Assembly: GCA_902492935.1 (NCBI GenBank)
Contig: CABUNJ010000016.1
Span: 1 to 54,083 of the forward strand
Direction: 5' to 3'
Length of the DNA: 54,083 nt
From: an uncultured Collinsella sp.
GTDB taxonomy: Bacteria; Actinomycetota; Coriobacteriia; Coriobacteriales; Coriobacteriaceae
This document shows, piece by piece, positions 1-8,790 of the stretch. Under the pieces are notes generated by a model, which was not told the DNA's origin, ran no database searches, and saw only the letters and a program-made list of their open reading frames with translations. The stretch's first letter is position 1; every line of letters begins with the position of its first letter. The position numbers and the translations under genes are program-made.

Positions 1-90
1 GCGCAACGCGTTGCGCTGAGTCCTGAGGCTGTTGCAATGAAAATGACAATCAAGGGAATTCCACAATGTAAGCGATTTTTAAAAATGTTC

Positions 91-119
91 TTGCCCCCGA
101 GTTCAGGCTCCGTTATATT
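91..119 (+). promoter_or_regulatory. Sigma-70-type promoter of tRNA-Val
   Basis: A TTGCCC hexamer at 91-96 and TATATT at 114-119 are separated by exactly 17 bases. They lie about 30 bases before the tRNA. The pair fits a housekeeping promoter; no other candidate is visible here. Confidence 0.6.
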
Positions 120-148
120 ATCCCTTGCGCGCTTGCGCACCCTTGATC

Positions 149-223
149 GGGCGTTTAGCTCAGGGGGAGAGCGCTTCCCTGACACGGAAGAGGTCAGAAG
201 TTCAAATCTTCTAACGCCCACCA
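149..223 (+). tRNA. tRNA-Val (anticodon GAC)
   Basis: A complete cloverleaf can be drawn. The acceptor arm GGGCGTT (149-155) pairs with AACGCCC (213-219). The anticodon stem CTTCC/GGAAG encloses the loop CTGACAC, giving anticodon GAC at 181-183. The T arm contains TTCAAAT and the 3' CCA is encoded (221-223). GAC reads valine GUC/GUU codons. A promoter precedes it and an intrinsic terminator follows, so it appears to be a monocistronic tRNA gene. No integrase or att-like duplication of its 3' end was noticed next to it. Confidence 0.95.
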
Positions 224-232
224 AATGTTCGC

Positions 233-268
233 AGCTCAGAGGCTATGTCCTCTGGGCTATTTTGTTTT
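233..268 (+). terminator. Intrinsic terminator after tRNA-Val
   Basis: AGCTCAGAGG (233-242) pairs with CCTCTGGGCT (249-258), with one G-T pair and a six-base loop, and is followed by ATTTTGTTTT. This is a typical rho-independent terminator. Confidence 0.8.
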
Positions 269-517
269 ATGTCGCCAAATCAGCTGGCAGCTCCAACCGC
301 CCAAGCAACCACCCTGCCCATACACAAAACCGCGTCAGCGACCCAAGTGCCTATCCCGGCTGACTCCGCAGTCAATCAAAACCGCCCCAATAGTCACCGA
401 GGCCGAGACCAACACATCTCGAACCCATCCAAGCCGCAACTTCTCAGCAAAACGCCGCGATGTCTGCGTCCTGCGGTATCCTTGAGCCACTTGCACCTGC
501 AGCACCAAGGAGCCGCC

Positions 518-1204
518 ATGCGCACCGAGCTCGATGTCCCCTTTTCGCACAAAGAAGAAGCCAAGGCGCTGGGCGCCAAATGGGACCGGACCAAGAAGAT
601 CTGGTATGTACCCAGCGGCGTCAACCCCGAGCCCTTTGCCGAGTGGCTGCCCGGTGTTGACCGATCCGACCCCTCAGCGCCGTATATATATCTAGTACTG
701 GGCAAGCGCGAGTGCTGGAAGTGTCACAAAGAGACCTCGGTCGCGGCCTTCGGCATTCCCTATCGAACCGATAACGACGAGAGCATCGCCATCGCGCACG
801 CGCCCAACGAAGCCGGGTACATTGCCATCGACACGGCCAACGCCAACGCACTCGCCATCGTGCCCGCTCTTGGCTGCGTACCGGGCGAGATCCGCGACTA
901 CCTTCATAAGCGCTGCGGCTACAAGCCCGTAGGCGCGCGAGCCTCCAAAGCCCCGTCGCTCGGCAACACGTGCACCAGTTGCGACGCGCTGCAAGGCAGC
1001 CGCTATCTGTTCGAGGAGCCCTCGTCCCCGTTTGCCCTCACTGCCATCAACAAGCTGCCGGCACTGGAGTTTATACGCGTCGAAGTTGCCGGCGTCTTTG
1101 GCGTCCCGGCCACGCGTACCGACTTTGACCAGGCGCTCTTTACCTGGGCACGCGACCATCACGCCGAGTTCCACAAGCAACTCGGTGAGGGGATTTATTT
1201 GTAG
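518..1204 (+). CDS. DUF5710-domain protein with two CxxC zinc motifs
   Basis: Predicted 228-residue protein. Residues about 3-44 match the DUF5710 pattern (LDVPFSHKEEAKALGAKWD, then a tryptophan/tyrosine strand and a proline-rich end). This small domain is known from primase-like and mobile-element proteins. A C66-x2-C69 pair and a later C152-x2-C155 pair could form a split zinc-binding site. I chose the ATG at 518 because AAGGAG (513-518 region, starting at 507) lies just upstream and because the conserved domain begins right after it; the open frame extends further upstream without a ribosome site. Its function is unknown. A DNA- or RNA-binding role is only suggested by the domain company. 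It stands alone on the plus strand next to an accessory cluster. Confidence 0.75.
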   Translation: MRTELDVPFSHKEEAKALGAKWDRTKKIWYVPSGVNPEPFAEWLPGVDRSDPSAPYIYLVLGKRECWKCHKETSVAAFGIPYRTDNDESIAIAHAPNEAGYIAIDTANANALAIVPALGCVPGEIRDYLHKRCGYKPVGARASKAPSLGNTCTSCDALQGSRYLFEEPSSPFALTAINKLPALEFIRVEVAGVFGVPATRTDFDQALFTWARDHHAEFHKQLGEGIYL

Positions 1205-1241
1205 AGGCAAAAGACACTCACAGCCAACTCCTCCGCATCAC

Positions 1242-1526
1242 CTATCCCTCGTCGCCGGCGTCGTACACGATATCGAGGCCACAAACAGGGCATTTCTCCG
1301 GATACACCGGCATATGAACGCCCGTACGTTTCCTCACTTCGTCGCTGAACCTGTCACGTGCATCGATGAACCGAATGTCGAGACACGGTATTTGCGAGCC
1401 GCAGCAAGGGCAGGCGACGACAAACGACCCGCAATCAACTTCTACGCCCGGAAACATATTGTTGTCGATAAGGGCACACGGCAGTTTTCCGTACTTCCCC
1501 ATCGCAATATCGCCTCGCCAGCTCAT
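1242..1526 (-). CDS. Small zinc-ribbon protein
   Basis: Predicted 94-residue protein with two knuckles, C39-P-C-C42 and C79-P-V-C82, spaced as in a zinc ribbon. The spacer holds a charged helix. An AAGGGG-like ribosome site sits five bases before the ATG at 1526; an in-frame ATG at 1502 is an alternative start. It converges with the DUF5710 gene and is followed at a distance by the HNH gene on the same strand. No family beyond zinc ribbon is recognised and no enzymatic motif is visible. It may bind nucleic acid or be a small accessory factor; this is inference. Confidence 0.6.
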   Translation of the reverse strand: MSWRGDIAMGKYGKLPCALIDNNMFPGVEVDCGSFVVACPCCGSQIPCLDIRFIDARDRFSDEVRKRTGVHMPVYPEKCPVCGLDIVYDAGDEG

Positions 1527-1647
1527 ACATGCCCCTTCTCGCTATACAAATCAGGAAGAGCATGCACCGGCGGGCGGGCACGAGATTGCATCGCCACGCG
1601 ATCCGATCAAACAACACGATCGTCAAAGAATGCCAAAGCCAAATACG

Positions 1648-2730
1648 CTAATACGGCAGAAGCCCCGCCTTTTCACGCTTCTTTTCCGAGCGATCGAACT
1701 CAATGCGATGGGCCTCAAGAAACACCGTATCGGGTCGCCACTGACGCTCATTCGGCTGCCTTAGCGTCGCACCCGCAAAGGAAGCGTAGTCGGTCTTATC
1801 CAGCAGGTACGATCCGCACAGCCGATATTCGCCGCAAACAGGCTCAAACGAAATCAGGTGAGCATCAAATAGGGAATGAAGATCGCGCCGAAGCAGAATG
1901 CCGTTGCTGGCAACCTGCGATTTGGGTCCCGAGTAATTCTCGATATGTGCAGCCTCCAGAGCTTCGCTGACGCCGCAGTCCGACACCGCGCAACGGCCAT
2001 CATAGGCGGCAACGAGCTGCTTGCGGAACCATTGCTGCCCCAATCGCTCGCGCCTTAACGCATAGCGGACCTTTTCGTCGTCGGTCACACCCTGTCCGGC
2101 AAACTCAATATCGACGGGTATGTGCTTCAGATAACTCATGTCGGGCGCAAAACGAGGGTCCGGTCCGCCTTTATGAACAGGACCGTGCAGAACAAACCAT
2201 CCGTTTTCGGGCTCGAACCGCTCAACAAACGCAAGGCCGAGCACCTTATAGCCCACCTCGGTTGCAAATATGACTCCGACTGGGACGCCACATTCCATGC
2301 AGTTGAGCATTTTACGGTTGTAATTCTGGTCTCGAAAACCAACGGTACCCGGCGCTTGAACCGAGTACTTAATGACCCACGTACCATCGTCCAAATAGAG
2401 CGGAGGCACATCGGTGTAGAAGCTCTTTTTAGAGTTATGGACCGAGAGCACAAAGATCTTATTGGGGTCTTGCTTCACCCGATCCTGGCCCGGCCAGAAG
2501 ATCCCTGAATCCCGCGTTACGGGAAAGAAGTCCGAGCCAATTCTCAAACGATACTGATACTGAGGGCTATCTTCCTTGGTGTGGTGCGGAAGGCTGGTCC
2601 AAACGCCGCCGCGCTGCTCCTCACCCAGAAACCACTCCCATGCCTCAACGTATTCGGAAGGCACGAGACTGCAGGCACGGTCATAGCTTGGTCCATCCAT
2701 CAACGGAACAGCAAGGTCAATGTCGTTCAT
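1648..2730 (-). CDS. HNH restriction-type endonuclease with N-terminal reader-like domain
   Basis: Predicted 360-residue protein. The C-terminal third carries an HNH nuclease core: CAVSDCGV zinc knuckle, then EAAHIENYSG (the first His of the metal site) and the NGILLRRDLHSLFDAH segment typical of the COG3440-type predicted restriction endonucleases. The N-terminal roughly 200 residues are rich in strands and aromatic residues (WPGQDR, WVIKYSV, GVIFA) and resemble the PUA/SRA-like modules that such nucleases use to read modified bases. The latter is inference. The ATG at 2730 was preferred to a GTG at 2739 because AGGTG lies six bases before it. No methylase gene is adjacent, which would suit a type IV (modification-dependent) or orphan defence nuclease. 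Confidence 0.75.
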   Translation of the reverse strand: MNDIDLAVPLMDGPSYDRACSLVPSEYVEAWEWFLGEEQRGGVWTSLPHHTKEDSPQYQYRLRIGSDFFPVTRDSGIFWPGQDRVKQDPNKIFVLSVHNSKKSFYTDVPPLYLDDGTWVIKYSVQAPGTVGFRDQNYNRKMLNCMECGVPVGVIFATEVGYKVLGLAFVERFEPENGWFVLHGPVHKGGPDPRFAPDMSYLKHIPVDIEFAGQGVTDDEKVRYALRRERLGQQWFRKQLVAAYDGRCAVSDCGVSEALEAAHIENYSGPKSQVASNGILLRRDLHSLFDAHLISFEPVCGEYRLCGSYLLDKTDYASFAGATLRQPNERQWRPDTVFLEAHRIEFDRSEKKREKAGLLPY

Positions 2731-2945
2731 CGCCAGCACCTACAACCATACGAATGCGAGTCATACCCCTCAATAATATGGTCGAGAGTCAATTATTACG
2801 AGATCTCATTCCGCGATCGGCACATCGTTGATGCTCTCGGTTTGCCGCTGGCGCGCTTGTACCCCGCTACCCCACTTCCCTGTATACTGATGTAGCACGT
2901 GTTTCATCCGGGCTTGTTGGGCCGGGTCGTTCATGGGAGGTTCTT

Positions 2946-3437
2946 GTGGCTGTTTCGAATCCGCCTAAGGGAAGCGTTTCTTCTTCGTCCATCAAGCCGG
3001 TTACGCGCAAGGCCGTGCGTTGCCAGCGCGAGGTCGCTTGGCTTGTCACGCAGGCGGCGGGCAGGCTTGTGGCGACCACTCAGGACGTCAATGCGCCTAC
3101 GCCGAGCTTTGTGTTAGCGGCGGCGCTGGATTTTGTGCGCCAATTGGAGCTTGCCGCGCAGGATGCCAACGGCCACCTCGACTACCAGAACGTTATGGCG
3201 CCCGACCTGCAAACGTTCTGTCACATGGCCAAGTTGCCTGCCGCGCCCAATGCGCTTTCGGACGCAGGCTACATGTTTACGCTTTCGGGCGCGGACCTTA
3301 TCCGCGACATCTATGCATACTGCAGCGAGCTCGCCGAGCGCCACGTCTTTGACGCGGCAGAAGTCAAACCGGGAAATGTCATCAAGCTGGTTCTTAGGCT
3401 GTTCCTGATAGACGGGTTCGGGGCCATGCCGGCGTAA
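2946..3437 (+). CDS. Hypothetical protein, mostly helical
   Basis: Predicted 163-residue soluble protein of unknown function. It starts at GTG 2946, supported by GGGAGG five bases upstream (2935-2940). The N-terminal 20 residues are serine- and lysine-rich and probably disordered. The remainder is predicted helical, with an aromatic stretch DLIRDIYAYCSELAERHVF near the C terminus. There is no signal peptide, membrane segment or known motif. It sits alone between two minus-strand accessory genes. The codon usage (GC-rich third positions) and good ribosome site argue that it is real. Confidence 0.65.
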   Translation: MAVSNPPKGSVSSSSIKPVTRKAVRCQREVAWLVTQAAGRLVATTQDVNAPTPSFVLAAALDFVRQLELAAQDANGHLDYQNVMAPDLQTFCHMAKLPAAPNALSDAGYMFTLSGADLIRDIYAYCSELAERHVFDAAEVKPGNVIKLVLRLFLIDGFGAMPA

Positions 3438-3537
3438 GCCGAGTCTTTAGCATCACCGTCGACTGGGCAACAACTGCTTTACCTTAGTGGGCGCCAATCG
3501 AGGGTCGATTATTGGGTCGCCTCGTCCACTAACGCAT

Positions 3538-5004
3538 TTATTCCACGCGCTCTGACAGTCGATACTTGCGGTTGCGGCTCGTCGCCGGCGCCGTGGGCTC
3601 AAGCTCGCCTTGAGCAATGAGCGCGTTGACGCGCGACCTAACCTGGGAAATTGTAAGCCCCGTGCGTTCTGCCAGCTCACGCGTCCCCAGCTCGCCGTAG
3701 TGTTTGAGTGCCGTCACAATTAAGCCCCCGCCATGATCGACCGGCTCGATCTTTGAACGGTAAAGTACGACCTTGAACCGATCGAACCCCGGGCAGAACA
3801 GGGGCTCGGCCAGACCATGCGCGCGCATGGCATCGATCATCATCGGGATGCCCGAGCCATTGCCCTCAGCCGGCGAACCTGCGCCATCCGGCAGCGGGAC
3901 AATCGACATGAGTTTCACGAGCGTCGCGTTACGGCATCGGGAGCTGCCGTCAAACAAGTTCTCGCGAGTCTTTCCCCCGTAAAGGCCGCCAGGATTCGTC
4001 ACCTCGACACGATCGTCAAAGACGTCGACGGCAATCGATTGTCCACAGAACCGATCCCCGTATTCTCGATGGATTACGGCGTTGGCGATTGCCTCGCGCA
4101 GAACCTCCTCGGGAATCTCCAGCGAGTCGACACGCGAGACGCCTTGGACGGTCGAGGTTCGCCGCAAATTCTTGGCGACGGCCGCGACAGCATCCGAGAT
4201 CATCTCGCCCAACGTTCCCTCACAGATTGTGCGGTCCATGAACCTCAGCGACCCCGCAGCTCCCTTTTGAGCTCCCACGTGGACAGCCACATCAATGAAG
4301 AGCTTGGGATAGAACTGCTGAGGGTAAACGCCCGCGGCAAGGAGGCCGGCCTTGGTAACATTGCCCTGGAAGTCGAGGAAATTCAGACGCTCCATCTTTG
4401 TCTTCTTGTCCGCCGCACCGCGCATCGCTCGAGGCGTCAACGAATAGGCACGCTCTATCGTGCGGTCGACCAGCGACTCGTCGAGATCGCCCACACTCGT
4501 GCCGGGCACCGCATCGCGATCGCTAGGACTCGTCCGTTCATATGACGACAGTGCCAAAACCTCGGTCGACGAAAGGGGCACGTCTTTGTCATCGACGCGC
4601 TTGTAGCTGCCGCCCTGGGCGCCCCACTCTATGACATAGCAAGGCTTGCTCGACGGGTCGAGCTCCTCAATCGTGATGACCAGAACCACGGTGCCCTGGA
4701 GCTCCACGCGCTCAATGGTGTATTTGGGCGGATTGGCCAGCTTTCCGCGACCGCCGGCATCGCCCATGCCCGCCACGAATTGGTTGAGCACTTTCTCGGT
4801 CTCAAAGTTTGCAACTGGAACAAAACCCGCGCGCTCACTCACTCCGAGCACGATGATGCCGCCGGCGGTGTTTGCGAAAGCGCTGACCGTTTCCCATACG
4901 TCGCGGGAAAGCGTCGTGGCGCTCTCCTTGACCTCGACGTTAAGATCGTCCGAGCCCATGCGCCTTAAAGACTCAAGCAGACCGGTCAGCTCGTTTTCGT
5001 TCAT
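3538..5004 (-). CDS. AlbA/Schlafen-type ATP-binding transcriptional regulator (COG2865-like)
   Basis: Predicted 488-residue protein. An AlbA_2/Schlafen-like domain occupies about residues 15-130 (LNVEVKESATTLSRDVWETV, then NTAGGIIVLGVSE). A HATPase_c_4-like segment lies around residues 285-390 (EVLREAIANAVIHREYGDR, with an N-box-like asparagine, then NPGGLYGGKTREN). A winged helix ends the protein (GELGTRELAERTGLTISQVR). The family is annotated as predicted transcriptional regulators; some members are linked to phage defence. The ATG at 5004 has AAAGGA seven bases upstream; a GTG two codons earlier is the other option. A dense array of TATCTCTC motifs lies directly upstream and may be its operator. 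Confidence 0.85.
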   Translation of the reverse strand: MNENELTGLLESLRRMGSDDLNVEVKESATTLSRDVWETVSAFANTAGGIIVLGVSERAGFVPVANFETEKVLNQFVAGMGDAGGRGKLANPPKYTIERVELQGTVVLVITIEELDPSSKPCYVIEWGAQGGSYKRVDDKDVPLSSTEVLALSSYERTSPSDRDAVPGTSVGDLDESLVDRTIERAYSLTPRAMRGAADKKTKMERLNFLDFQGNVTKAGLLAAGVYPQQFYPKLFIDVAVHVGAQKGAAGSLRFMDRTICEGTLGEMISDAVAAVAKNLRRTSTVQGVSRVDSLEIPEEVLREAIANAVIHREYGDRFCGQSIAVDVFDDRVEVTNPGGLYGGKTRENLFDGSSRCRNATLVKLMSIVPLPDGAGSPAEGNGSGIPMMIDAMRAHGLAEPLFCPGFDRFKVVLYRSKIEPVDHGGGLIVTALKHYGELGTRELAERTGLTISQVRSRVNALIAQGELEPTAPATSRNRKYRLSERVE

Positions 5005-5058
5005 CTGCACGTCCTTTCGCTCGGTCCTGCGGAGAATGCCGCGGATAGATTTCCCTCG

Positions 5059-5290
5059 TCTCTCAGTTATCTCTCGTAATTATCTCTCATTTATCTCTCT
5101 ATCTCTCGGCTTAGAGATAAGAGATAGATAGAGATGGAATGTCTACCATTTGCTTCATTTATACATATTTTTGCTGGTAGAACAATCGGTATTGAGACAA
5201 TACCATGATTGCCTACCTCTTTGCTGCTCAGTTATCTCTCATATTTTTCTCTCATCTTCCTGTCATCTCTCATATTAGAGACGAATGAGA
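5059..5290. promoter_or_regulatory. TATCTCTC/GAGAGATA repeat array upstream of the AlbA-type regulator
   Basis: ATCTCTC occurs at 5069-5075, 5082-5088, 5093-5099 and 5101-5107, followed by the inverse (GAGATA at 5113-5135, three times). A second cluster begins with another CAGTTATCTCTC at 5229-5240 (first copy 5064-5075), then ATCTCTC at 5265-5271 and inverted AGAGACGA/GAGAGAT to 5300. Between the clusters lies the palindrome GGTATTG-AGA-CAATACC (5188-5204). The region is AT-rich relative to its surroundings. An operator for the neighbouring winged-helix regulator is likely but unproven. Confidence 0.55.
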
Positions 5291-5314
5291 GACGAGAGAT
5301 ACGCGAGTGATGGA

Positions 5315-5489
5315 CGAGCGAGGATTTTCGGACGGTCGGATATCGAGAGTGGATATTTGGACGGTTTTTGGGGCTTTTGCGGCAGATTCCGTCCAAATAT
5401 CCACTCTCGTTCGATAGGTGTCCGGAAATCCTCGCTCGTCCGTCCGAATATCCACTCTCGTTTGGCGTGTGTCCGAATTTCCACGCTCG
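5315..5489. repeat. Six-unit array of an 18-bp repeat, arranged as a large inverted repeat
   Basis: Units resemble TCCGAATATCCACTCTCG. Forward units lie at 5392-5409, 5421-5438, 5443-5460 and 5472-5489. Reverse units lie at 5315-5332 and 5344-5361. Starts are 29 bases apart for the two reverse units and for two of the forward steps, and 22 for the third. Units 5344-5364 and 5389-5409 form a perfect 21-bp inverted repeat around a 24-base centre. Short open frames across it are repeat artefacts. With the TATCTCTC array it fills the 620-bp gene-free stretch before the M16C protease gene. Confidence 0.8.
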
Positions 5490-5625
5490 CGCGGCGGTCA
5501 CGCGGGGCCTTTACCCATTCCGCCGGCATCGTCTTCAGTTCGCCGCAGAGCCGCGGCCCCATATGGGTATACTCTCGAGGATTCGACTCGATTCGCCCCC
5601 GCTGGGGTGTCAAAGGAGACTGCAT

Positions 5626-8600
5626 ATGCCCACCACCTCAACCGACCCGCGCGCCGCTGCCGCCGCGCTGCTGGTGCCTGGCACCACCTGCCACGGCTTT
5701 GCCGTCGAGCGCCGCGAGACCGTGCCCGAGCTCGACTCGGACGCCTACGTGCTGCGCCACACCGCCTCGGGCGCTCGCCTGCTGTACCTGGCATGCGACG
5801 ACGAAAACAAGGCCTTTGCCATTGGCTTTAAGACGCCGCCGGCCGATTCCACCGGCGTGTTCCATATTCTTGAGCACTCGGTCCTGTGCGGATCGGCAAA
5901 GTTCCCCGTCAAGGAGCCGTTTGTCGACCTGATCAAGAGCTCCATGCAGACGTTCCTCAACGCCATGACCTACCCCGACAAGACCATCTACCCCGTTGCC
6001 ACCACCAACGAGCAGGATTTGTACAACCTGATGGACGTGTATCTGGACGCGGTGTTCAACCCGGCCATCTATACCAAGCCCACCATTTTTGAGCAGGAGG
6101 GCTGGCACTACGAGCTGGACCTGCCGGAGGGCGTCGAGGGCGAGGACGGCGACAGCCCCGCGAGCCTGCGCGAGGGCACGCTGCGCTATAACGGCGTGGT
6201 GTTCAACGAGATGAAGGGTGCGTTGTCCGACCCCATGAGCGTGCTGGACGACGCCGTCAACGCCGCGCTCTATCCCGACACCGCCTATGCACACGAGAGC
6301 GGTGGCGACCCGCGCGCGATTCCCGCGCTCACCTACGAGCAGTTCCTGGACACGCACGCGCGCCACTACAATCCTTCCAACTCTTATATAACGCTCTACG
6401 GCGACCTAGATGTGGACCGCGCACTGGCCTTTTTGAACGAGCGTTATCTGTCGCAGCCGAGCGCCGCGAGCCGCCGCATGGACGCTGCCGTCGCCGCCGG
6501 CGAGGACCCGTCCACGCTGGCGCCCAATCCGCTGGGCGTGCAGGCGCCCGTGACCTGCGAGTACAAGCGCATCGAGATGGCCACCACGCCCGAGAACGCC
6601 CTGGTGGGCCTGGGCCTTGTGCTGGGCAGCGCACTCGACCGCAAGCGCACGATCGCAGCGGATATCCTGTTCGAGGCGCTGCTGGGCTCCAACGAGGCGC
6701 CGGTCAAGAAGGCTATTCTTGCCGCCGGCTTGGGCGGCAACGTGGTGAGCTACACCGCGGCCGAGTGCCTGCAGCCCTACGAGCTCATCATGCTGCAAAA
6801 TGCGCAGCCCGGCGTGGCGCGCGAGCTGCGTCGCGTATTCCAGGATGCTTGCCGCGACCTGTGCGAGCACGGCGTTCCGCGCGAGCGCCTGGAGGCCATC
6901 ATCAGCAGCAACGAGTACGACCTGCGCCAGCGCGACTATGGCATCGCCGACGGCGTGGCCATTGCGTGCGATGCGTTGAGCACCTGGCTCTACGATGACG
7001 ACGCCGCGACGCTGGCGCTCAAGTACGGCCCGGTGTACGAGGAGCTGCGTAGCGAGCTAGACGGCAGCTATTTTGAGGATCTGCTGCGCGAGCTGGTGCT
7101 GCAGAACAATCACATGGCACTGGTCGAGCTGGTGCCGGTGGACGCCGCCGAGGGTTCGGAGGGTGCCGAGGCCGCCGAGCTGGCAGCCAAGCGCGATGCC
7201 ATGACCGATGCCGAGCTGGCCGACGTGGTCGAGCGCACGGCCGCGCTGCGTGCCGCGCAGGAGGCGGAAGACACGCCCGAGGCCAAGGCCACGCTGCCGC
7301 GCCTGCGCGTGTCCGACATTGGCGAGGCGCGCCCCGAGCCGCCGCTGATCGTGGACACGACCGCGCCCATCCCCTGCCTGCGCCACGGCATCCCCACCAA
7401 CCGTCTGGCCTACGCCATGCAGTATTTCAACCTGAGCTGCGTCGCGTTTGATGACCTGCCCTATGTGACACTGCTCTGCCGCCTGCTTAAGCAGCTGCCC
7501 ACGCGCGAGCACTCGGCCGAGGAGCTCGACAACTTGCTCGCCGGCAAGCTGGGCTTTTTGAGCTTTACAACCGAGGTCATGACGCAGCCCGACGTGGACG
7601 GCGTGCGCCCCTACCTGCTGGTGAGCGCCGGCGCCCTGTCCGAAAAGATCGACGCACTGGCGAGCCTGCCGCGCGAGGTGTGGTCGAGCACGCTTTTGCT
7701 CGATGCCGACGCCGACCGCGTTCGCGACGTGCTCACGCAGATTCGCATTGGGCTTGAGCAGGGCTTTATCAACAACGGACACTCGGCGGCGCTCGGCCGC
7801 GCGATGAGTTACAGCTCACCTTCGGCCGTGGTGCGCGAGCAGCTTTCGGGCGTAGACTTCCACTTGTTCCTGCGCGATCTGCTCGACCACTTTGACGAGC
7901 GCCTGGACGGCCTGCGTGCCAAGCTTGCCGAGCTGGCAGGCCGCATCTTTGTGGCCGATGGCTGCCTGGCGAGCTTTACCGGCAGCGATGAGGACTTTGA
8001 CGCGTACTGGAATGCCGCGGGCGACCTGGGGCTGGACGCTGGCGACGACGCCGATGCCGGCCGCGACGCGCTCGTGGTGCCGACGCCGTATGACCGCCAC
8101 GAGGCTTTTGTCATCCCCAGCGACATCTGCTTTGCGGCAAGCGCGTGCGACCCGCGTCGCCTGGGCATCGACGTGACGGGCACCTGGGCGGTTGCCGCCA
8201 ACGCGCTCTCCTACGACTATCTGTGGAACGAGATCCGCGTTAAGGGCGGTGCGTACGGCTGCGGATTCCGCGCAGCCGGCGAGCGCCAGACGGCGTTCTA
8301 CACCTACCGCGACCCGGCGATCGATCCTTCGATTGAGCGCGTGGAGCGCGCGGGCGAGTGGCTCTGCAGCTTTGAGCCCGACGAGGCCGCCTTTGAGGGC
8401 TTTATCGTGAGCTGTGTGAGCGGCATGGACGCGCCGGTGAAGCCGTACGCGCTCACCAAGCGCCGCAACACGACCTACCTGGCCGGGCTCGATCCGCATG
8501 CACGCGAGGAGCGTCGCGCCCAGATGCTCGCCGCCACGCCCGGTGAGCTGCGCTCGCTCGGCGCCGATGTGACGCGCATCGCAGCCGAGTCGCCCACCTG

Positions 8601-8670
8601 CGTCTTTGGCAGCCGCGAAGTCATCGCCAAGAGCAACGCCGGCTTTAACGTAGTCGACCTGCTGGGCTAA
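5626..8670 (+). CDS. M16C-family zinc metalloprotease (presequence-protease-like)
   Basis: Predicted 1014-residue protein, the normal length for the M16C (PreP/Cym1-type) insulinase family. The inverted zinc motif HILEH is at residues 80-84, with the distal glutamate probably E195 in FNEMKGALSDP. An acidic linker (about residues 500-570, rich in Ala/Glu) separates two halves, as in the clamshell proteases of this family. The C-terminal half carries NEIRVKGGAYGCGF, the conserved R/Y substrate-binding segment. There is no signal peptide, so it is probably a cytoplasmic peptidase that degrades short peptides. The ATG at 5626 has AAAGGAG (5612-5618) upstream. It is monocistronic, with a long hairpin after the stop. 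Confidence 0.93.
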   Translation: MPTTSTDPRAAAAALLVPGTTCHGFAVERRETVPELDSDAYVLRHTASGARLLYLACDDENKAFAIGFKTPPADSTGVFHILEHSVLCGSAKFPVKEPFVDLIKSSMQTFLNAMTYPDKTIYPVATTNEQDLYNLMDVYLDAVFNPAIYTKPTIFEQEGWHYELDLPEGVEGEDGDSPASLREGTLRYNGVVFNEMKGALSDPMSVLDDAVNAALYPDTAYAHESGGDPRAIPALTYEQFLDTHARHYNPSNSYITLYGDLDVDRALAFLNERYLSQPSAASRRMDAAVAAGEDPSTLAPNPLGVQAPVTCEYKRIEMATTPENALVGLGLVLGSALDRKRTIAADILFEALLGSNEAPVKKAILAAGLGGNVVSYTAAECLQPYELIMLQNAQPGVARELRRVFQDACRDLCEHGVPRERLEAIISSNEYDLRQRDYGIADGVAIACDALSTWLYDDDAATLALKYGPVYEELRSELDGSYFEDLLRELVLQNNHMALVELVPVDAAEGSEGAEAAELAAKRDAMTDAELADVVERTAALRAAQEAEDTPEAKATLPRLRVSDIGEARPEPPLIVDTTAPIPCLRHGIPTNRLAYAMQYFNLSCVAFDDLPYVTLLCRLLKQLPTREHSAEELDNLLAGKLGFLSFTTEVMTQPDVDGVRPYLLVSAGALSEKIDALASLPREVWSSTLLLDADADRVRDVLTQIRIGLEQGFINNGHSAALGRAMSYSSPSAVVREQLSGVDFHLFLRDLLDHFDERLDGLRAKLAELAGRIFVADGCLASFTGSDEDFDAYWNAAGDLGLDAGDDADAGRDALVVPTPYDRHEAFVIPSDICFAASACDPRRLGIDVTGTWAVAANALSYDYLWNEIRVKGGAYGCGFRAAGERQTAFYTYRDPAIDPSIERVERAGEWLCSFEPDEAAFEGFIVSCVSGMDAPVKPYALTKRRNTTYLAGLDPHAREERRAQMLAATPGELRSLGADVTRIAAESPTCVFGSREVIAKSNAGFNVVDLLG

Positions 8671-8684
8671 GGCACGGCAAGCAA

Positions 8685-8729
8685 AACTACCACGAAGGGC
8701 GCAGTTCACAGGCGCCCTTCGTGGTAGTT
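8685..8729 (+). terminator. Long hairpin after the M16C protease gene
   Basis: An 18-bp perfect stem (8685-8702 with 8712-8729) and a nine-base loop directly follow the stop codon. There is no long T-run, only ATTTGTT, so it may be a weak terminator or an mRNA-protecting hairpin. Confidence 0.6.
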
Positions 8730-8742
8730 CGAACATTTGTTC
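8730..8742. promoter_or_regulatory. LexA-box-like site upstream of hicAB
   Basis: CGAACATTTGTTC fits the GAAC-N4-GTTC core of the Gram-positive/actinobacterial LexA box. TGTTCTATA follows and TGTTCTATAG recurs at 8754-8763, so AT-rich -10-like sequence overlaps the site. No lexA gene is in the window; assignment rests on the motif alone. Confidence 0.4.
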
Positions 8743-8790
8743 TATAAGCACACATGTTCTATAGTAGAGGTGCTTGCATCGAACTGAAAT

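Noticed and set aside
149..5010. Genomic island inserted at tRNA-Val
   Set aside because: The genes after the tRNA are accessory in type, but no integrase and no duplicated tRNA 3' end were found, and the tRNA is followed by its own terminator.
5315..5489. Possible CRISPR array
   Set aside because: Units are 18 bp, occur in both orientations, and are separated by 4-11 bases, far too short for spacers; no cas gene is present.
5232..5501. 89-codon minus-strand frame with repeated ESGYLDG-like peptides
   Set aside because: The peptide repeats come from the 18-bp DNA repeat array; no ribosome site, and frames on both strands show the same effect.
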